From G963717155 sp963717155 (GTDB lineage Bacteria > Actinomycetota > Thermoleophilia > Gaiellales > JALYLC01): 64,000 nucleotides of DNA. The DNA lies in the NCBI GenBank assembly GCA_963717155.1, contig OY970326.1, positions 1,488,001 through 1,552,000 on the forward strand, written 5' to 3'. Within the stretch, counting starts at the first letter, position 1. Each line of letters begins with the position of its first letter. Positions 27,589-37,084 of the stretch are shown piece after piece. The notes under the pieces are model-generated. The model was given only the letters and a program-made list of their open reading frames with translations. It had not been told where the DNA came from and searched no databases. The translations under genes were made by a program, and so were the position numbers.

Positions 27589-27639
27589 TCGCATGACAGG
27601 TTTCACGTCGGGCGAAGAGCATGGCTCGATAGTCGCCGC

Positions 27640-27720
27640 ATGGACATTCTGTACGTCGGACTCATACTCGCGGTGTTCGCGCTGGTCGGACTGATGGCCG
27701 TGGGGGTGGATCGGCTGTGA
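27640..27720 (+). CDS. 26-residue membrane peptide preceding kdpF
   Basis: ATG 27640 to TGA 27720 encodes a single hydrophobic span (LYVGLILAVFALVGLMAVGV) ending in DRL. Its stop overlaps the GTG of kdpF (GTGA), so both are translated together. From memory, similar tiny membrane peptides ahead of kdpF occur in other Actinobacteria. It may stabilise the Kdp complex or be a second KdpF-like subunit (inference). Confidence 0.6.
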   Translation: MDILYVGLILAVFALVGLMAVGVDRL

Positions 27721-27806
27721 ACGCCTCGCAGTACATCGGCCTGCTCGTCGCGATCGGGCTGTTCATCTACTTCCTGATAGCCATGCTGCGGCCCGAGAGG
27801 TTCTGA
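27717..27806 (+). CDS. kdpF: KdpF, small subunit of the Kdp potassium ATPase
   Basis: 29 residues from a GTG: a single membrane helix (YIGLLVAIGLFIYFLIAML) ending RPERF, typical of KdpF. It stabilises the KdpABC complex in the membrane. Three bases separate it from kdpA. Confidence 0.85.
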   Translation: MNASQYIGLLVAIGLFIYFLIAMLRPERF

Positions 27807-27809
27807 GCC

Positions 27810-29505
27810 GTGCATACCGTGGGATTCTTCGCGCTGCTCGCGATCGTCGTGCTGGGCGGCGCATACCTGCTGTCGGGCTACATGCACGTGCGTGTACGAC
27901 GGCCGGCGCAGCTGGTTGAGCCCCGTGTTCGGCCCGGTCGAGCGTCTGATCTACCGGGTGCTCCGGATCGACGCCGAGCGCGACATGACGGCGCTGCAGT
28001 ACACGCGTGCGGTGCTGATGTTCTCGGCCGCCGGCTTCCTCGTCCTGTACATCATCCAGCGGATCCAGGGCCACCTGCCGTTCAACCCGATCTCGCTCAA
28101 GGGCGTGCGCCCTGACATCGCGATGAATACGGCGATCAGCTTCGTGACGAACACGAACTGGCAGTCCTATGTCCCGGAGACGACTGTCAGCTACGTGACG
28201 CAGGCAGCCGGCCTGGCGGTGCAGAACTTCGTCTCGGCCGCGACCGGCATGGCAGTGGCGGTCGCGATGGTACGCGGCTTCACCCACTCGAACCGCAACG
28301 GCATCGGCAACTTCTGGGCCGACCTCGTGCGCGGAGTGCTGTACATCCTGATCCCGATCTCGATCGTCATCGCGATCGGTGCTCATTGCACGTGGTGCGG
28401 TGATGACGTTCGACGGCCCGGCGCACGTGACGACGCTCGAGGGTGCTTCGCAGACGATCACGCGCGGCCCCGCCGCCAGCCAGGTTGCGATCAAGCAGCT
28501 CGGCACGAACGGCGGTGGGTTCTTCAATGCGAACTCGGCACATCCGTTCGAGTCGGGCACGCCGTTCACGGACTTCCTGCACATCGCGGCACTGCTGCTG
28601 ATCCCGTTCTCGTTCCCGTTCCTGTACGGCCGGATGCTCGGCCGCATGAAGGAGGGGATCGCGATCCTCGCCGCGATGCTGATCCTGATCAGCTCGCTGT
28701 ATGCGGTGTCACTGACGGCCGAGACGCGAACGACTCCTGCGCTGACGGCGGCGGGGATGGTGCATGCACCGAACCTCGAGGGCAAGGAGATGCGCAATAC
28801 CGTCCAGGAGGCGTCGATCTTCTCGGTCTCGACGACGGTGACGTCGACCGGTGCTGTCAACTCGGCGCACGACTCGCTGACGGCCGTCGCCGGTGGCGCT
28901 GCCATGACCGGGATCCTGCTCGGCGAGATCGCACCTGGCGGCGTCGGAACCGGCCTCTACGGGATCCTGATGTTCGCGGTGATCACCGTGTTCATCGGAG
29001 GTCTGATGGTCGGGCGCACGCCCGAGTTCCTCGGCAAGACCATCGGTGCGCGCGAGGTCAAGCTTGCGTTGATCGGCACGCTCGTGATGCCGATCGGCTT
29101 CCTGATCTGGGTCGGTCTCTCGTCGGTGCTGCACGCCGGCCTGGCTCGCGCCGCTGAATGCGGGGCCGCACGGGTTCTCCGAGATCCTCTACAGCGTTCG
29201 CGTCGACCTGGAACAACAACGGGTCGGCGTTCGCCGGAGTCTCGGTCGCGACGCCGTACTACAACTCGATGACGGGCGTCGCGATGCTGCTCGGGCGGTT
29301 CGCGGTGATCGTGCCCGCCCTGGCCCTCGCGGGCACGCTCGCGCGCCAGAAGACACGCCCGATCACGGTCGGGACGATGCCCACGGCGTCGCCGATCTTC
29401 GTCGGCCTGCTCGTCGGCGTGATCGTGCTCGTCGGCGCCCTGTCCTTCTTCCCGGCACTCGCCCTCGGGCCGGTCGCCGAAGCTCTCACCGGAAGGCTCT
29501 TCTGA
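27810..29505 (+). CDS. kdpA: KdpA potassium-binding subunit, four frameshifts
   Basis: The channel-like subunit of the high-affinity K+ ATPase. All hallmarks remain: SFVTNTNWQSY, the filter-like TNGGGFFNANSAHPFE, GGVGTGLYG and NNNGSAFAG. The coding frame steps forward four times, near 27886-27895, 28378, 29145-29150 and 29196-29200. Each step can be undone by removing one base, after which 564 codons remain with no stop. The third and fourth steps enclose PLNAGPHGFSEILYSV, which is intact in its own frame. So conserved a protein with four lesions suggests sequence errors rather than decay. Confidence 0.88.
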
Positions 29506-31531
29506 TGACGTCCCAGTCGTTGTTCACGGGGCCGATTGCACGGCGCGCGTTGATCGACGCCTTCGTCAAGCTCGATCCACGCTGGCTGCTGCGGAACCCC
29601 GTGATGTTCTCGGTCGAGGTCGTGACCGTCCTCGTCACCGGGCAGCTGGTCGTCGACATCGCCCGGGGGACGGGGGACGTCGGCTTCGAGGTGCAGATCG
29701 CGATCTGGCTCTGGCTGACGGTCCTCTTCGCGAACTTCGCGGAGGCGATCGCGGAGGGGCGCGGACGCGCCCAGGCCGAGGCACTCCGCGCCACGCGCAC
29801 CACGACGATCGCGCGCAAGCTCGTCGAACGGGGTCGAGGTGGCAACGCCGGCCCCGGACATCCGCAAGGGCGACCTCGTCGTCTGCGAGACCGGAGACGT
29901 GATTCCGACCGATGGCGAGATCATCGAGGGAATCGCCTCGGTCGACGAGTCGGCGATGACCGGCGAGTCGGCCCCGGTGATCCGCGAGGCGGGCGGCGAC
30001 CGCAGCTCGGTCACCGGTGGCACGCGGGTGCTCTCCGACCGGATCGTGATTCGCGTGACCGCCGATCCCGGCGAGACGTTCCTCGACCGCATGATCCTGC
30101 TCGTCGAGGGCGCGATCCGTCAGCGCACGCCCAACGAGATCGCGCTGTCGATCCTGCTCGCCGGCCTCTCCATCGTGTTCGTGGTGGTCTGCGCCGCGCT
30201 GCCGCCGATGGCGCACTTCGCGAGCACCGGCGTCACGCTCGCAGTCCTGGCGGCCCTGTTCGTCGCGCTGATCCCGACCACGATCGGCGCGCTCCTGTCG
30301 GCGATCGGCATCGCGGGCATGAACCGGCTGGTGCGCAAGAACGTGCTCGCCACGTCGGGGCGTGCCGTCGAGGCGGCAGGTGACGTGTCGGTGCTGCTGC
30401 TCGACAAGACCGGCACGATCACGCTCGGCAACCGCCAGGCGACGCGCTTCGTGCCCGTCGGCGGCGTCGAGGCGCAGGAGCTGGCGGAGGCGGCGCAGCT
30501 CAGCTCGCTGGCGGACGAGACGCCCGAGGGACGCTCGATCGTCGTGCTCGCGAAGGAGCAGTACGGCCTGCGCGGCCGCGACCTGGCGGGCCACAACGCG
30601 CAACTTCATCGCCTTCACCGCCGAGACGCGCATGAGCGGCGTCGACCTGGACGGCCTGGAGTACCGCAAGGGTGCGGCCGACGCGGTGCGACGCGACATC
30701 GAGAACCGCGGCGGCACGCTCCCGCCCGATCTGGCCGAGCACGTCGACGGGATCGCGCGAGCGGGCTCGACGCCGCTCGTGGTCTCCGAGGGCTCGCGGG
30801 TGCTCGGTGTGATCGAGCTCAAGGACATCGTCAAGGACGGCATCAACGAGCGCTTCGCCCAGCTGCGCGCCTCGGGCATCCGCACGGTCATGATCACGGG
30901 CGACAACCCGCTGACCGCCGCGGCGATCGCGGCCGAGTCGGGCGTCGACGAGTTCCTCGCCGAGGCGACTCCCGAGGCCAAGCTCGCGCTGATCCGCAAG
31001 GAGCAGGAGGGTGGCCAGCTCGTCGCGATGACCGGCGACGGCACGAACGACGCTCCCGCGCTCGCGCAGGCCGACGTCGGCGTGGCGATGAACGCCGGCA
31101 CGCAGGCCGCCAAGGAGGCGGGCAACATGGTCGACCTCGACTCGAACCCGACCAAGCTGCTCGACGTCGTCGCGATCGGCAAGCAGATGCTGATCACACG
31201 CGGTGCGCTGACGACGTTCTCGATCGCGAACGATCTCGCGAAGTACTTCGCGATCATTCCCGCGCTGTTCGTCCTCGCCTACCCGCAGCTCGACAGCGTG
31301 AACGTGCTGTCGCTGCGCAACCCGCAGAGCGCGATCCTGTCTGCGGTCATCTTCAACGCGATCATCATCGTGCTGCTGATCCCGCTCGCCCTGCGCGGCG
31401 TGCGCTACGTGCCGAGCAGCGCATCCGCGCTCCTCCGGCGCAACGTCCTGATCTACGGCGTCGGCGGCGTGATCGCTCCGTTCATCGGGATCAAGCTGAT
31501 CGACGTCCTCCTCGGAATCCTGGGGTACTGA
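29505..31531 (+). CDS. kdpB: KdpB P-type ATPase subunit, two frameshifts
   Basis: Catalytic subunit of KdpFABC. It has the phosphorylation motif LLLDKTGTITLG, the actuator SAMTGESAPV, and the hinge MTGDGTNDAPALAQADVG. The frame steps at about 29826-29834 (before VEVATPAPDIRKGD) and 29598-plus-1000, that is about 30598-30602 (before NFIAFTAETRMSG). Removing one base at each gives 675 codons, the family length. The ATG overlaps the kdpA stop. ATP hydrolysis here drives K+ uptake under potassium limitation. Confidence 0.9.
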
Positions 31532-31532
31532 A

Positions 31533-32117
31533 ATGGTGCGAGATGCAGTCCGGGCGATCGTCGCGATCCTGGCATTCACGATCGTCTGCGGCGTCGCCTA
31601 CCCGGCAGTCGTGTGGGCGATCGGCCAGGTCGCGTTCAACAACCAGGCCAACGGCTCGATCGTGAAGGTCGACGGCAAGGCGGTCGGCTCGAGCATGATC
31701 GGGCAGACGTTCACGTCGGCGCGATACTTCCACCCGCGCCCGACGGCGCTCGCGGTCGACGGCAAGGAGTTCTACGACGCGAGCACGTCCGGTGGCTCGA
31801 ACCTCGGCCCGAACTCGAAGGTGCTCGCGTCGACCGTGAAAGCGCGCCTGCAGGCGGTCGAGAAGACGTACGGCGTCACGGCGAAGCAGGTGCCGGCCGA
31901 CATGGTCACGGCCTCGTTCTCGGGTCTCGACCCCGACATCTCGGTGCCGAACGCGCGCATCCAGGCGCCGGTCGTGGCCAAGGCGCGTGGTATTCCGGTC
32001 TCGAAGGTGCTAGACCTGATCAAGAAGCGCACGGATGACCCGACGCTCGGGTTCATCGGCACCACCCGCATCAACGTGCTGGACCTCAACCTCGCACTCG
32101 ACAGATTGAGCAAGTGA
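31533..32117 (+). CDS. kdpC: KdpC subunit of the potassium ATPase
   Basis: 194 residues, intact. One N-terminal span (AIVAILAFTIVCGVAYPAVV), then the conserved SSMIGQTFTSARYFHPRP and SGGSNLGPNS segments, and a C-terminal domain with INVLDLNLALDRL. KdpC assists ATP binding by KdpB. Its stop overlaps the GTG of the kinase gene that follows. Confidence 0.93.
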   Translation: MVRDAVRAIVAILAFTIVCGVAYPAVVWAIGQVAFNNQANGSIVKVDGKAVGSSMIGQTFTSARYFHPRPTALAVDGKEFYDASTSGGSNLGPNSKVLASTVKARLQAVEKTYGVTAKQVPADMVTASFSGLDPDISVPNARIQAPVVAKARGIPVSKVLDLIKKRTDDPTLGFIGTTRINVLDLNLALDRLSK

Positions 32118-33631
32118 GCGAGGCGCATCGCGGATTCCGCACGCGCCTCGTCGAGCAGCGTGCTGCCACAGCAGGCACCGGAGAGGCCGTCTGGCGGGTT
32201 CTCTTCGGTGCCGCTGGGGCGTTCTGCCTGGTCACCCTCTCGGTCGTCTGCCTGCTGCCGTTCCGCGATCAACTCGATCCCGGGACGGTCGCCCTGATCA
32301 TGCTCATCCCGCCGGTCGCAGCTTCAACCGGCGGCCTCTGGCTCGGCGTCGGAGCTGCGGCGTTCAGCGCCGGCGCGTTCAACTTCTTCTTCACCCACCC
32401 GTACAACTCGTTCCGCATCGAGAGCAGCGCGAGCATCGCCGCCTTCGTCGTCTACATGTTCATGTCGGTGACGCTCGCGATCCTCGCCGCGCGACTGCGA
32501 GACGCGCGCGCGCTCGCGAACCGCCGCGCGCGAAACGCCTCGTTGCTCGGCGGCCTCGCGGTCGAGATGATCCGCCAGAGCAAGCTCGAGCCTCCACTGC
32601 GGAGCGCGCTGCACGATCTCGTCGAGGCGCTCGAGCTTCGCGGTGCGCACCTCGAGGTCACGAACGCCCTCGGCGAGCGCGTCGAGGTCGACAGCGGCGA
32701 GGTCGTCGAGGCCCGCGCGCTCGTGCCGCGTGCGTCGTCCGGGACTCCGGTCGTGCTCCGCGAGCGGGATGGCCTCGCCCTCGTCCCCGTTGCGACCGGC
32801 GAGGCGAGCTACGGCTACCTGAGCGTCGATCCCGGACCCGGTCACGAGCTGGGTGCAGACGGCTACCGCGTGCTGGATAGCTTCGCCGGGGTGGTGGCAC
32901 TCGCAGCCGCGCGTTCCGACATCGAGGAGCAGGCGATTCGCCGGCGCTCGCTCGAGGAGTCCGATCGCCTGCGCCGTGCGCTGCTCCACTCGGTGTCGCA
33001 CGATCTGCGCACCCCGCTCACCGCGATCCGCACGATCGCAGCGGCCCTTCGCGGGGCGGACGTCGACAAGGAGCAGCGCGATGCGATGCTCGCCGACGTC
33101 GAGCACGAGGCGAGCCGGCTCACCCGCCTCGTGACGAACCTGCTCGAGGTCTCGCGCATCGAGAGCGGGACACTTCGCCCCGTCAAGGTTCCGGTTCCGG
33201 TCGAGGAGCTCTGCCTCGGTGCGGTCGATGACGCGCGGACGGCGCTCGCGGGTCGTGAGGTGGAGGTCGATGTCGAGCCGCATCTGCCGGAGGTCGACGT
33301 CGACGAGACGATGGTGCGCCAGGCGCTCGTGAACCTGCTGGAGAACGCTGCCAACCATGACCCCGGCCCGATCAAGCTGCGCGCGGTGCGCGCCGGCCGC
33401 CGCCTCGAGCTCCGCGTGATCGATCATGGACCGGGTGTGCCCGAGGCCGAGCGCCAGCGGATCTTCGAGGCCTTCCAGCGTCTCCGCTCGCTCACGGCGG
33501 CACGGGAGCGCGGAACGGGCCTGGGCCTCGCCATCGCCCGCGGCTTCATCGAGGCGCACAACGGCACGATCCGTGTCGAGACGACGATCGGCGGTGGCGC
33601 GACATTCGTCGTGTCGCTCCCGCTCTCCTGA
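32114..33631 (+). CDS. kdpD: Membrane histidine kinase = C-terminal half of KdpD
   Basis: 505 residues: a DUF4118 membrane region (spans around VCLLPF, VALIMLIPPVAASTGGLWLG, the hallmark FNFFFTHPYNSFRI, and AAFVVYMFMSVTLAILA), a GAF-like domain (~150-270), HisKA with the phospho-accepting histidine in HSVSHDLRTPLTAIRT, and an HATPase (N box NLLENAAN, G1 DHGPGVP, G2 GTGLGLAIA). It lacks the N-terminal KdpD/Usp modules, which are encoded at 26451-27530. It is coupled to kdpC by GTGA. It should phosphorylate KdpE. Confidence 0.9.
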   Translation: MSEAHRGFRTRLVEQRAATAGTGEAVWRVLFGAAGAFCLVTLSVVCLLPFRDQLDPGTVALIMLIPPVAASTGGLWLGVGAAAFSAGAFNFFFTHPYNSFRIESSASIAAFVVYMFMSVTLAILAARLRDARALANRRARNASLLGGLAVEMIRQSKLEPPLRSALHDLVEALELRGAHLEVTNALGERVEVDSGEVVEARALVPRASSGTPVVLRERDGLALVPVATGEASYGYLSVDPGPGHELGADGYRVLDSFAGVVALAAARSDIEEQAIRRRSLEESDRLRRALLHSVSHDLRTPLTAIRTIAAALRGADVDKEQRDAMLADVEHEASRLTRLVTNLLEVSRIESGTLRPVKVPVPVEELCLGAVDDARTALAGREVEVDVEPHLPEVDVDETMVRQALVNLLENAANHDPGPIKLRAVRAGRRLELRVIDHGPGVPEAERQRIFEAFQRLRSLTAARERGTGLGLAIARGFIEAHNGTIRVETTIGGGATFVVSLPLS

Positions 33632-33659
33632 GCGAACTAGCCTCTACGATGTCCAGGTC

Positions 33660-34223
33660 GTGGCCGACGCCGTACCCCTGCGTTATCGCCTGCCGAATGC
33701 TCTGACGGTTGCGCGTCTCGTCGCGTTGCCGTTCTTCTGGGTGCTCCTCGCCGGGGCGCCGGACGGGCAATCGGTCGCCGCCGGCGTGCTGTTCGCTCTG
33801 GCCTCGTTGACCGACTGGCTCGACGGCTACCTGGCGCGGCGGCTGCAGTACTCCACCCGTTTCGGACGGATGGCCGACCCCCTCGCCGACCGCCTCCTGA
33901 TCGACTCGGCGGTCCTGCTGCTCTGGTGGCACGATCGCCTGCCGTGGATCGTGCCCGTGCTGATCCTGAGCCGCGACATCGTGCTGCTGGTCGCGCAGCG
34001 TGCCGCAGCCGCGCGCGGCTACGAGCTGACCGTGATCTACCTCGGAAAGGCCGCGACCGCGATCCTGATGGTCGGCCTCGGGCTGATCATGGTGACCCCG
34101 CCTGACGTCCACTGGCCGGCCTACCTCGTCGAGGTCGGGCTCGGTCTCTCGCTGCTCGCGGGCGCCCTCTACCTCGGAACCGTGCGCTCGCGCCTGCGCA
34201 TCGAAGCCAACAAGGGAACCTGA
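33660..34223 (+). CDS. pgsA: CDP-alcohol phosphatidyltransferase (PgsA-like)
   Basis: About 187 residues, a membrane enzyme with the complete CDP-alcohol phosphotransferase motif DGx2ARx8Gx3Dx3D in DWLDGYLAR, then STRFGRMADPLAD. It starts with LRYRLPNALTVARLVALPFF, like phosphatidylglycerophosphate synthases. It most likely transfers a phosphatidyl group from CDP-diacylglycerol to glycerol-3-phosphate, though other alcohol acceptors are possible. The GTG at 33660 is used. The stop overlaps the next gene's ATG. Confidence 0.82.
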   Translation: MADAVPLRYRLPNALTVARLVALPFFWVLLAGAPDGQSVAAGVLFALASLTDWLDGYLARRLQYSTRFGRMADPLADRLLIDSAVLLLWWHDRLPWIVPVLILSRDIVLLVAQRAAAARGYELTVIYLGKAATAILMVGLGLIMVTPPDVHWPAYLVEVGLGLSLLAGALYLGTVRSRLRIEANKGT

Positions 34224-36766
34224 TGCGCGCAGTCGTGATGGCGGGTGGGGAGGGAACGCGGCTACGACCGCTGACCTCCAACCAGCCCAAGCCGATGGTG
34301 CCGATCTGCGGCAAGCCGTGCATCGAGCACATCGTCGAGCTGGTGCACAAGCACGGGATCGACGACGTCGTCGTGACGCTCGCCTTCATGCCGCAGGTGA
34401 TCCGCAGCTATCTGGGCGATGGCAGCGCGCTGGGCGTGCGCATCGAGTACGCGGTCGAGGAGCAGCCGCTCGGCACCGCCGGATCGGTGCGCAACGCGAA
34501 GGATCTGCTCGACGAGACGTTCGTCGTCATCTCGGGCGACGCGCTCTGCGACTTCGACATCAGCGAGATCGTCAGGTTCCATCGCGAGCGCGGCGCGCTC
34601 GCGACGCTCGCGCTCAAGTCGGTCGACAACCCGCTGGAGTTCGGCGTCGTGATCGTGGACGACGAGGGGCGCATCGAGCGCTTCCTCGAGAAGCCGTCGT
34701 GGGGACAGGTCTTCTCCGACACGATCAACACCGGCGTCTACGTCATCGAACCGGAGCTGCTCGACCGCATCCCGGAGGGCGAGCCGTACGACTTCTCGAA
34801 GCAGCTGTTCCCGGAGCTTCTGGCCGAGGGCGCGCCGTTGTACGGCTACGTCGTGCCGGAGGACAAGTACTGGAAGGACATCGGGACGATCGAGCAGTAC
34901 CGCGAGGCGAACCAGGACGTGCTCGACGGCCTCGTCGGCGTCGACGTCCCGGGCGTGCGCCTCAAGGAGAACATCTGGCTCGGCGAGGGCGTGACTCTGC
35001 CCGGCGTCGACGTGATCACGGGCCCCGCGTGCCTCGGCGCCTACACGACGGTCGAGGAGGGTGCGACCGTCGGGCCGTACGCCGTGCTCGGGGCGAACGT
35101 CACGGTCAAGGCCGGCGCGTCGGTGCAGCGCTGCGTGATCGACGGGGGCACGCACATCGGATCCTCCGCGGTCGTCCGCGGGGCGACCATCGGCCGCAAC
35201 TGCGACCTGCGGGCGCGGGTCCGGGTCGACGAGGGCGCGGCGCTCGGTGACGAGTGCGTCGTCGGCGAGGAGGCGCTGATCGGGCCCGAGGTGCGGGTGT
35301 ACCCGTACAAGACGATCGAGGCCGGCGCCCAGATCCGGCAGAACCTCGTGTGGGAGTCCCGGGGCGTTCGGTCGCTGTTCTCGCGCGATGGCGTCGTCGG
35401 CACGATCAACGTCGACGTGACGCCCGAGGTCGCGGTACGGCTCGGCATGGCGTTCGGCACGCAGCTGGAGCGCGGCTCGACCGTGGTCGCCTCGCGCGAC
35501 GGCCACCCGGCGGCACGGATGATCACCCGTGCGATGGTGTCCGGTCTGGCGTCGACCGGCGTGCACGTCGCCGACCTTCGCATCGCGTGGCCCGCGCTCG
35601 TGCGCCACTACGTCAGGCTCGAACGACTCGCAGGCGGCTTCCACGTGCGCGTGGGGCAGCCCGATCCCGAGAGCGTCGAGATCACGTTCCTCGCGTCGTC
35701 GGGGCTGCTCGCGGGTGCCGACGAGCGTCGCGGGATCGAGCGTGCGTATGCCCGGCAGGAGTACCGGAGGGCCTCGGTCCAGGCGCTCGGGCGGCCGAGC
35801 TGGCCTCCCGACGCCCTCGAGCGCTACGCCGACGGGCTCGTGGCCGCGATCGACGCCGGGGCCGTCCGCTCGCGCGGGTTCAGAATGGTCGTCGACTACG
35901 GCGGCAGCCCGGCCTCGCAGGCCGTGCCGCGCGTGATGGGCGCGCTCGGCGTCGAGGTGATCGGCCTGAACGCGTACGCCGACGGCGCGACCCCACTCGG
36001 CTCCGGCAATCCGCGCCCTGCGGCGGGATTGGTGGTGGCCGCCGGCGCCGATCTCGGAGTGGAGCTCGACCCGTCCGCCGAGCAGGTGCGGCTGATCGAC
36101 GAGCACGGCGAGCCGGTCTCGGGCTCGCAGCTCCTGCTGCTGCTCGTCGCGCTCGCGGCGCGTCGTGGGCTCGAGGGAGCAATCGCGGTGCCCGTGACGG
36201 CGACCGACCGTGTGGAGGAGCTCGCGGCGGGCTCGGGCCTGCGGATCCGGCGGACGCCGGCGAACGCTGCGGCCCTCACGGCGATCGCCGCGACCGACGG
36301 GGTGCTGCTCGCAGCCGACGACGACGGCCGCGTCGCACGCGGTGGCACGTTGCCCGCGGACGATGCGCTCGCCGCGGTGGCACTGTTGCTCGAGCTGTGG
36401 GTCCCGGAGGATCGCCCGCTGTCTGCGCTGGTCGGCGAGCTGCCCATGGTGAACCTCGTCCACGACGACGTGCACTGCCCGTGGGCGGCCAAGGGCGCCG
36501 TCATGCGCACGCTGATCGACGAGGCCAAGGGGTACGAGACCGACAACCTCGACGGGCTCAAGGTCAGGCTCGACGAGGGCTGGGTGAGCCTCATGCCGGA
36601 CCCGGACCACCCGCGCTTCCACGTGTTCGCCGAGGGCCGGACCCCGGAGGACTCGGCGGAGCTGCGCGATCGCTATCGGGCGCGCCTGATCGATCTGGTG
36701 CTGACGCAGGAGTCTGCACCCGACCATGAGGTCGAGGTGCTTGCGAAACCCTCAACCTCCGGTTGA
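34223..36766 (+). CDS. Mannose-1-phosphate guanylyltransferase-like protein with left-handed helix and phosphomannomutase-like domains
   Basis: 847 residues. N-terminal nucleotidyltransferase (AVVMAGGEGTRLRPLTSNQP; FLEKPSWGQVFSDTINTG; YWKDIGTIEQY), hexapeptide-repeat beta helix (~245-370), then a phosphomannomutase-like region (~385-830). In the last part the phosphoserine motif (TASHNP-type) is not seen: the corresponding FHVRVGQPDPESVEI has no such serine. The metal loop DxDxDR is reduced to DPSAEQV. So the mutase domain is probably structural or regulatory. The protein would make a nucleotide sugar for glycans, possibly for the glycosyltransferases at 50-64 kb. Confidence 0.82.
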   Translation: MRAVVMAGGEGTRLRPLTSNQPKPMVPICGKPCIEHIVELVHKHGIDDVVVTLAFMPQVIRSYLGDGSALGVRIEYAVEEQPLGTAGSVRNAKDLLDETFVVISGDALCDFDISEIVRFHRERGALATLALKSVDNPLEFGVVIVDDEGRIERFLEKPSWGQVFSDTINTGVYVIEPELLDRIPEGEPYDFSKQLFPELLAEGAPLYGYVVPEDKYWKDIGTIEQYREANQDVLDGLVGVDVPGVRLKENIWLGEGVTLPGVDVITGPACLGAYTTVEEGATVGPYAVLGANVTVKAGASVQRCVIDGGTHIGSSAVVRGATIGRNCDLRARVRVDEGAALGDECVVGEEALIGPEVRVYPYKTIEAGAQIRQNLVWESRGVRSLFSRDGVVGTINVDVTPEVAVRLGMAFGTQLERGSTVVASRDGHPAARMITRAMVSGLASTGVHVADLRIAWPALVRHYVRLERLAGGFHVRVGQPDPESVEITFLASSGLLAGADERRGIERAYARQEYRRASVQALGRPSWPPDALERYADGLVAAIDAGAVRSRGFRMVVDYGGSPASQAVPRVMGALGVEVIGLNAYADGATPLGSGNPRPAAGLVVAAGADLGVELDPSAEQVRLIDEHGEPVSGSQLLLLLVALAARRGLEGAIAVPVTATDRVEELAAGSGLRIRRTPANAAALTAIAATDGVLLAADDDGRVARGGTLPADDALAAVALLLELWVPEDRPLSALVGELPMVNLVHDDVHCPWAAKGAVMRTLIDEAKGYETDNLDGLKVRLDEGWVSLMPDPDHPRFHVFAEGRTPEDSAELRDRYRARLIDLVLTQESAPDHEVEVLAKPSTSG

Positions 36767-36791
36767 AGGTAATTCGAATACGCGCTACACT
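36763..36791 (+). promoter_or_regulatory. Sigma-70-type promoter of the rsiG-FHA-merR-apt group
   Basis: TTGAAG (36763-36768), 17-base spacer, TACACT (36786-36791). The predicted start is within a few bases of the ATG at 36798, so the transcript is short-leadered or leaderless. The -35 overlaps the stop codon of the upstream gene. Confidence 0.7.
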
Positions 36792-36797
36792 CCGGGC

Positions 36798-37073
36798 ATG
36801 GAAGCATTCCCCGATCCGTCCACGCTGCCCGATGCCGAGCTCAAGGAACTGATCGAGCAGAAGACGGCCGAGGAGCGCGACGTCTCGTATCGACGCCGCA
36901 TCCTGCACGGTCAGATCGACCTGCTTCGCGCGGTGCTCGTCGACCGCCTCAAGCAGCGTCGAGACGAGGGCGGGGACAGCACGCTCTCGCACGTCGACGT
37001 CGAGCGTCTCTCCGAGATCCTCGCCCACCGCGGGCCCCCCAAGGACCTGCCGGACGAGCTCGCCGCCCTCTAG
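36798..37073 (+). CDS. RsiG-like c-di-GMP-dependent anti-sigma factor (single motif)
   Basis: 91 residues, mostly helical. The core EERDVSYRRRILHGQIDLLR fits the RsiG c-di-GMP signature E(x3)S(x2)R(x3)Q(x3)D, with His at the Q position. It is flanked by LPDAELKELIEQ and LSHVDVERLSEIL. In Streptomyces, RsiG carries two motifs and holds the FliA-family sigma factor WhiG when loaded with c-di-GMP. Basal Actinobacteria such as Rubrobacter have short single-motif versions that dimerise. The size, motif and class of organism fit that form. The partner sigma gene is not in the window. Flagellar genes with FliA/WhiG-type promoters start about 4 kb downstream. Confidence 0.7.
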   Translation: MEAFPDPSTLPDAELKELIEQKTAEERDVSYRRRILHGQIDLLRAVLVDRLKQRRDEGGDSTLSHVDVERLSEILAHRGPPKDLPDELAAL

Positions 37074-37084
37074 AGAGGGTCAGG

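Noticed and set aside
34262..36727. Very long minus-strand open frame opposite the nucleotide-sugar enzyme
   Set aside because: Its translation is His/Arg/Asp-rich with no domains. It is the typical antisense shadow of a high-GC gene whose plus-strand product is clearly conserved.
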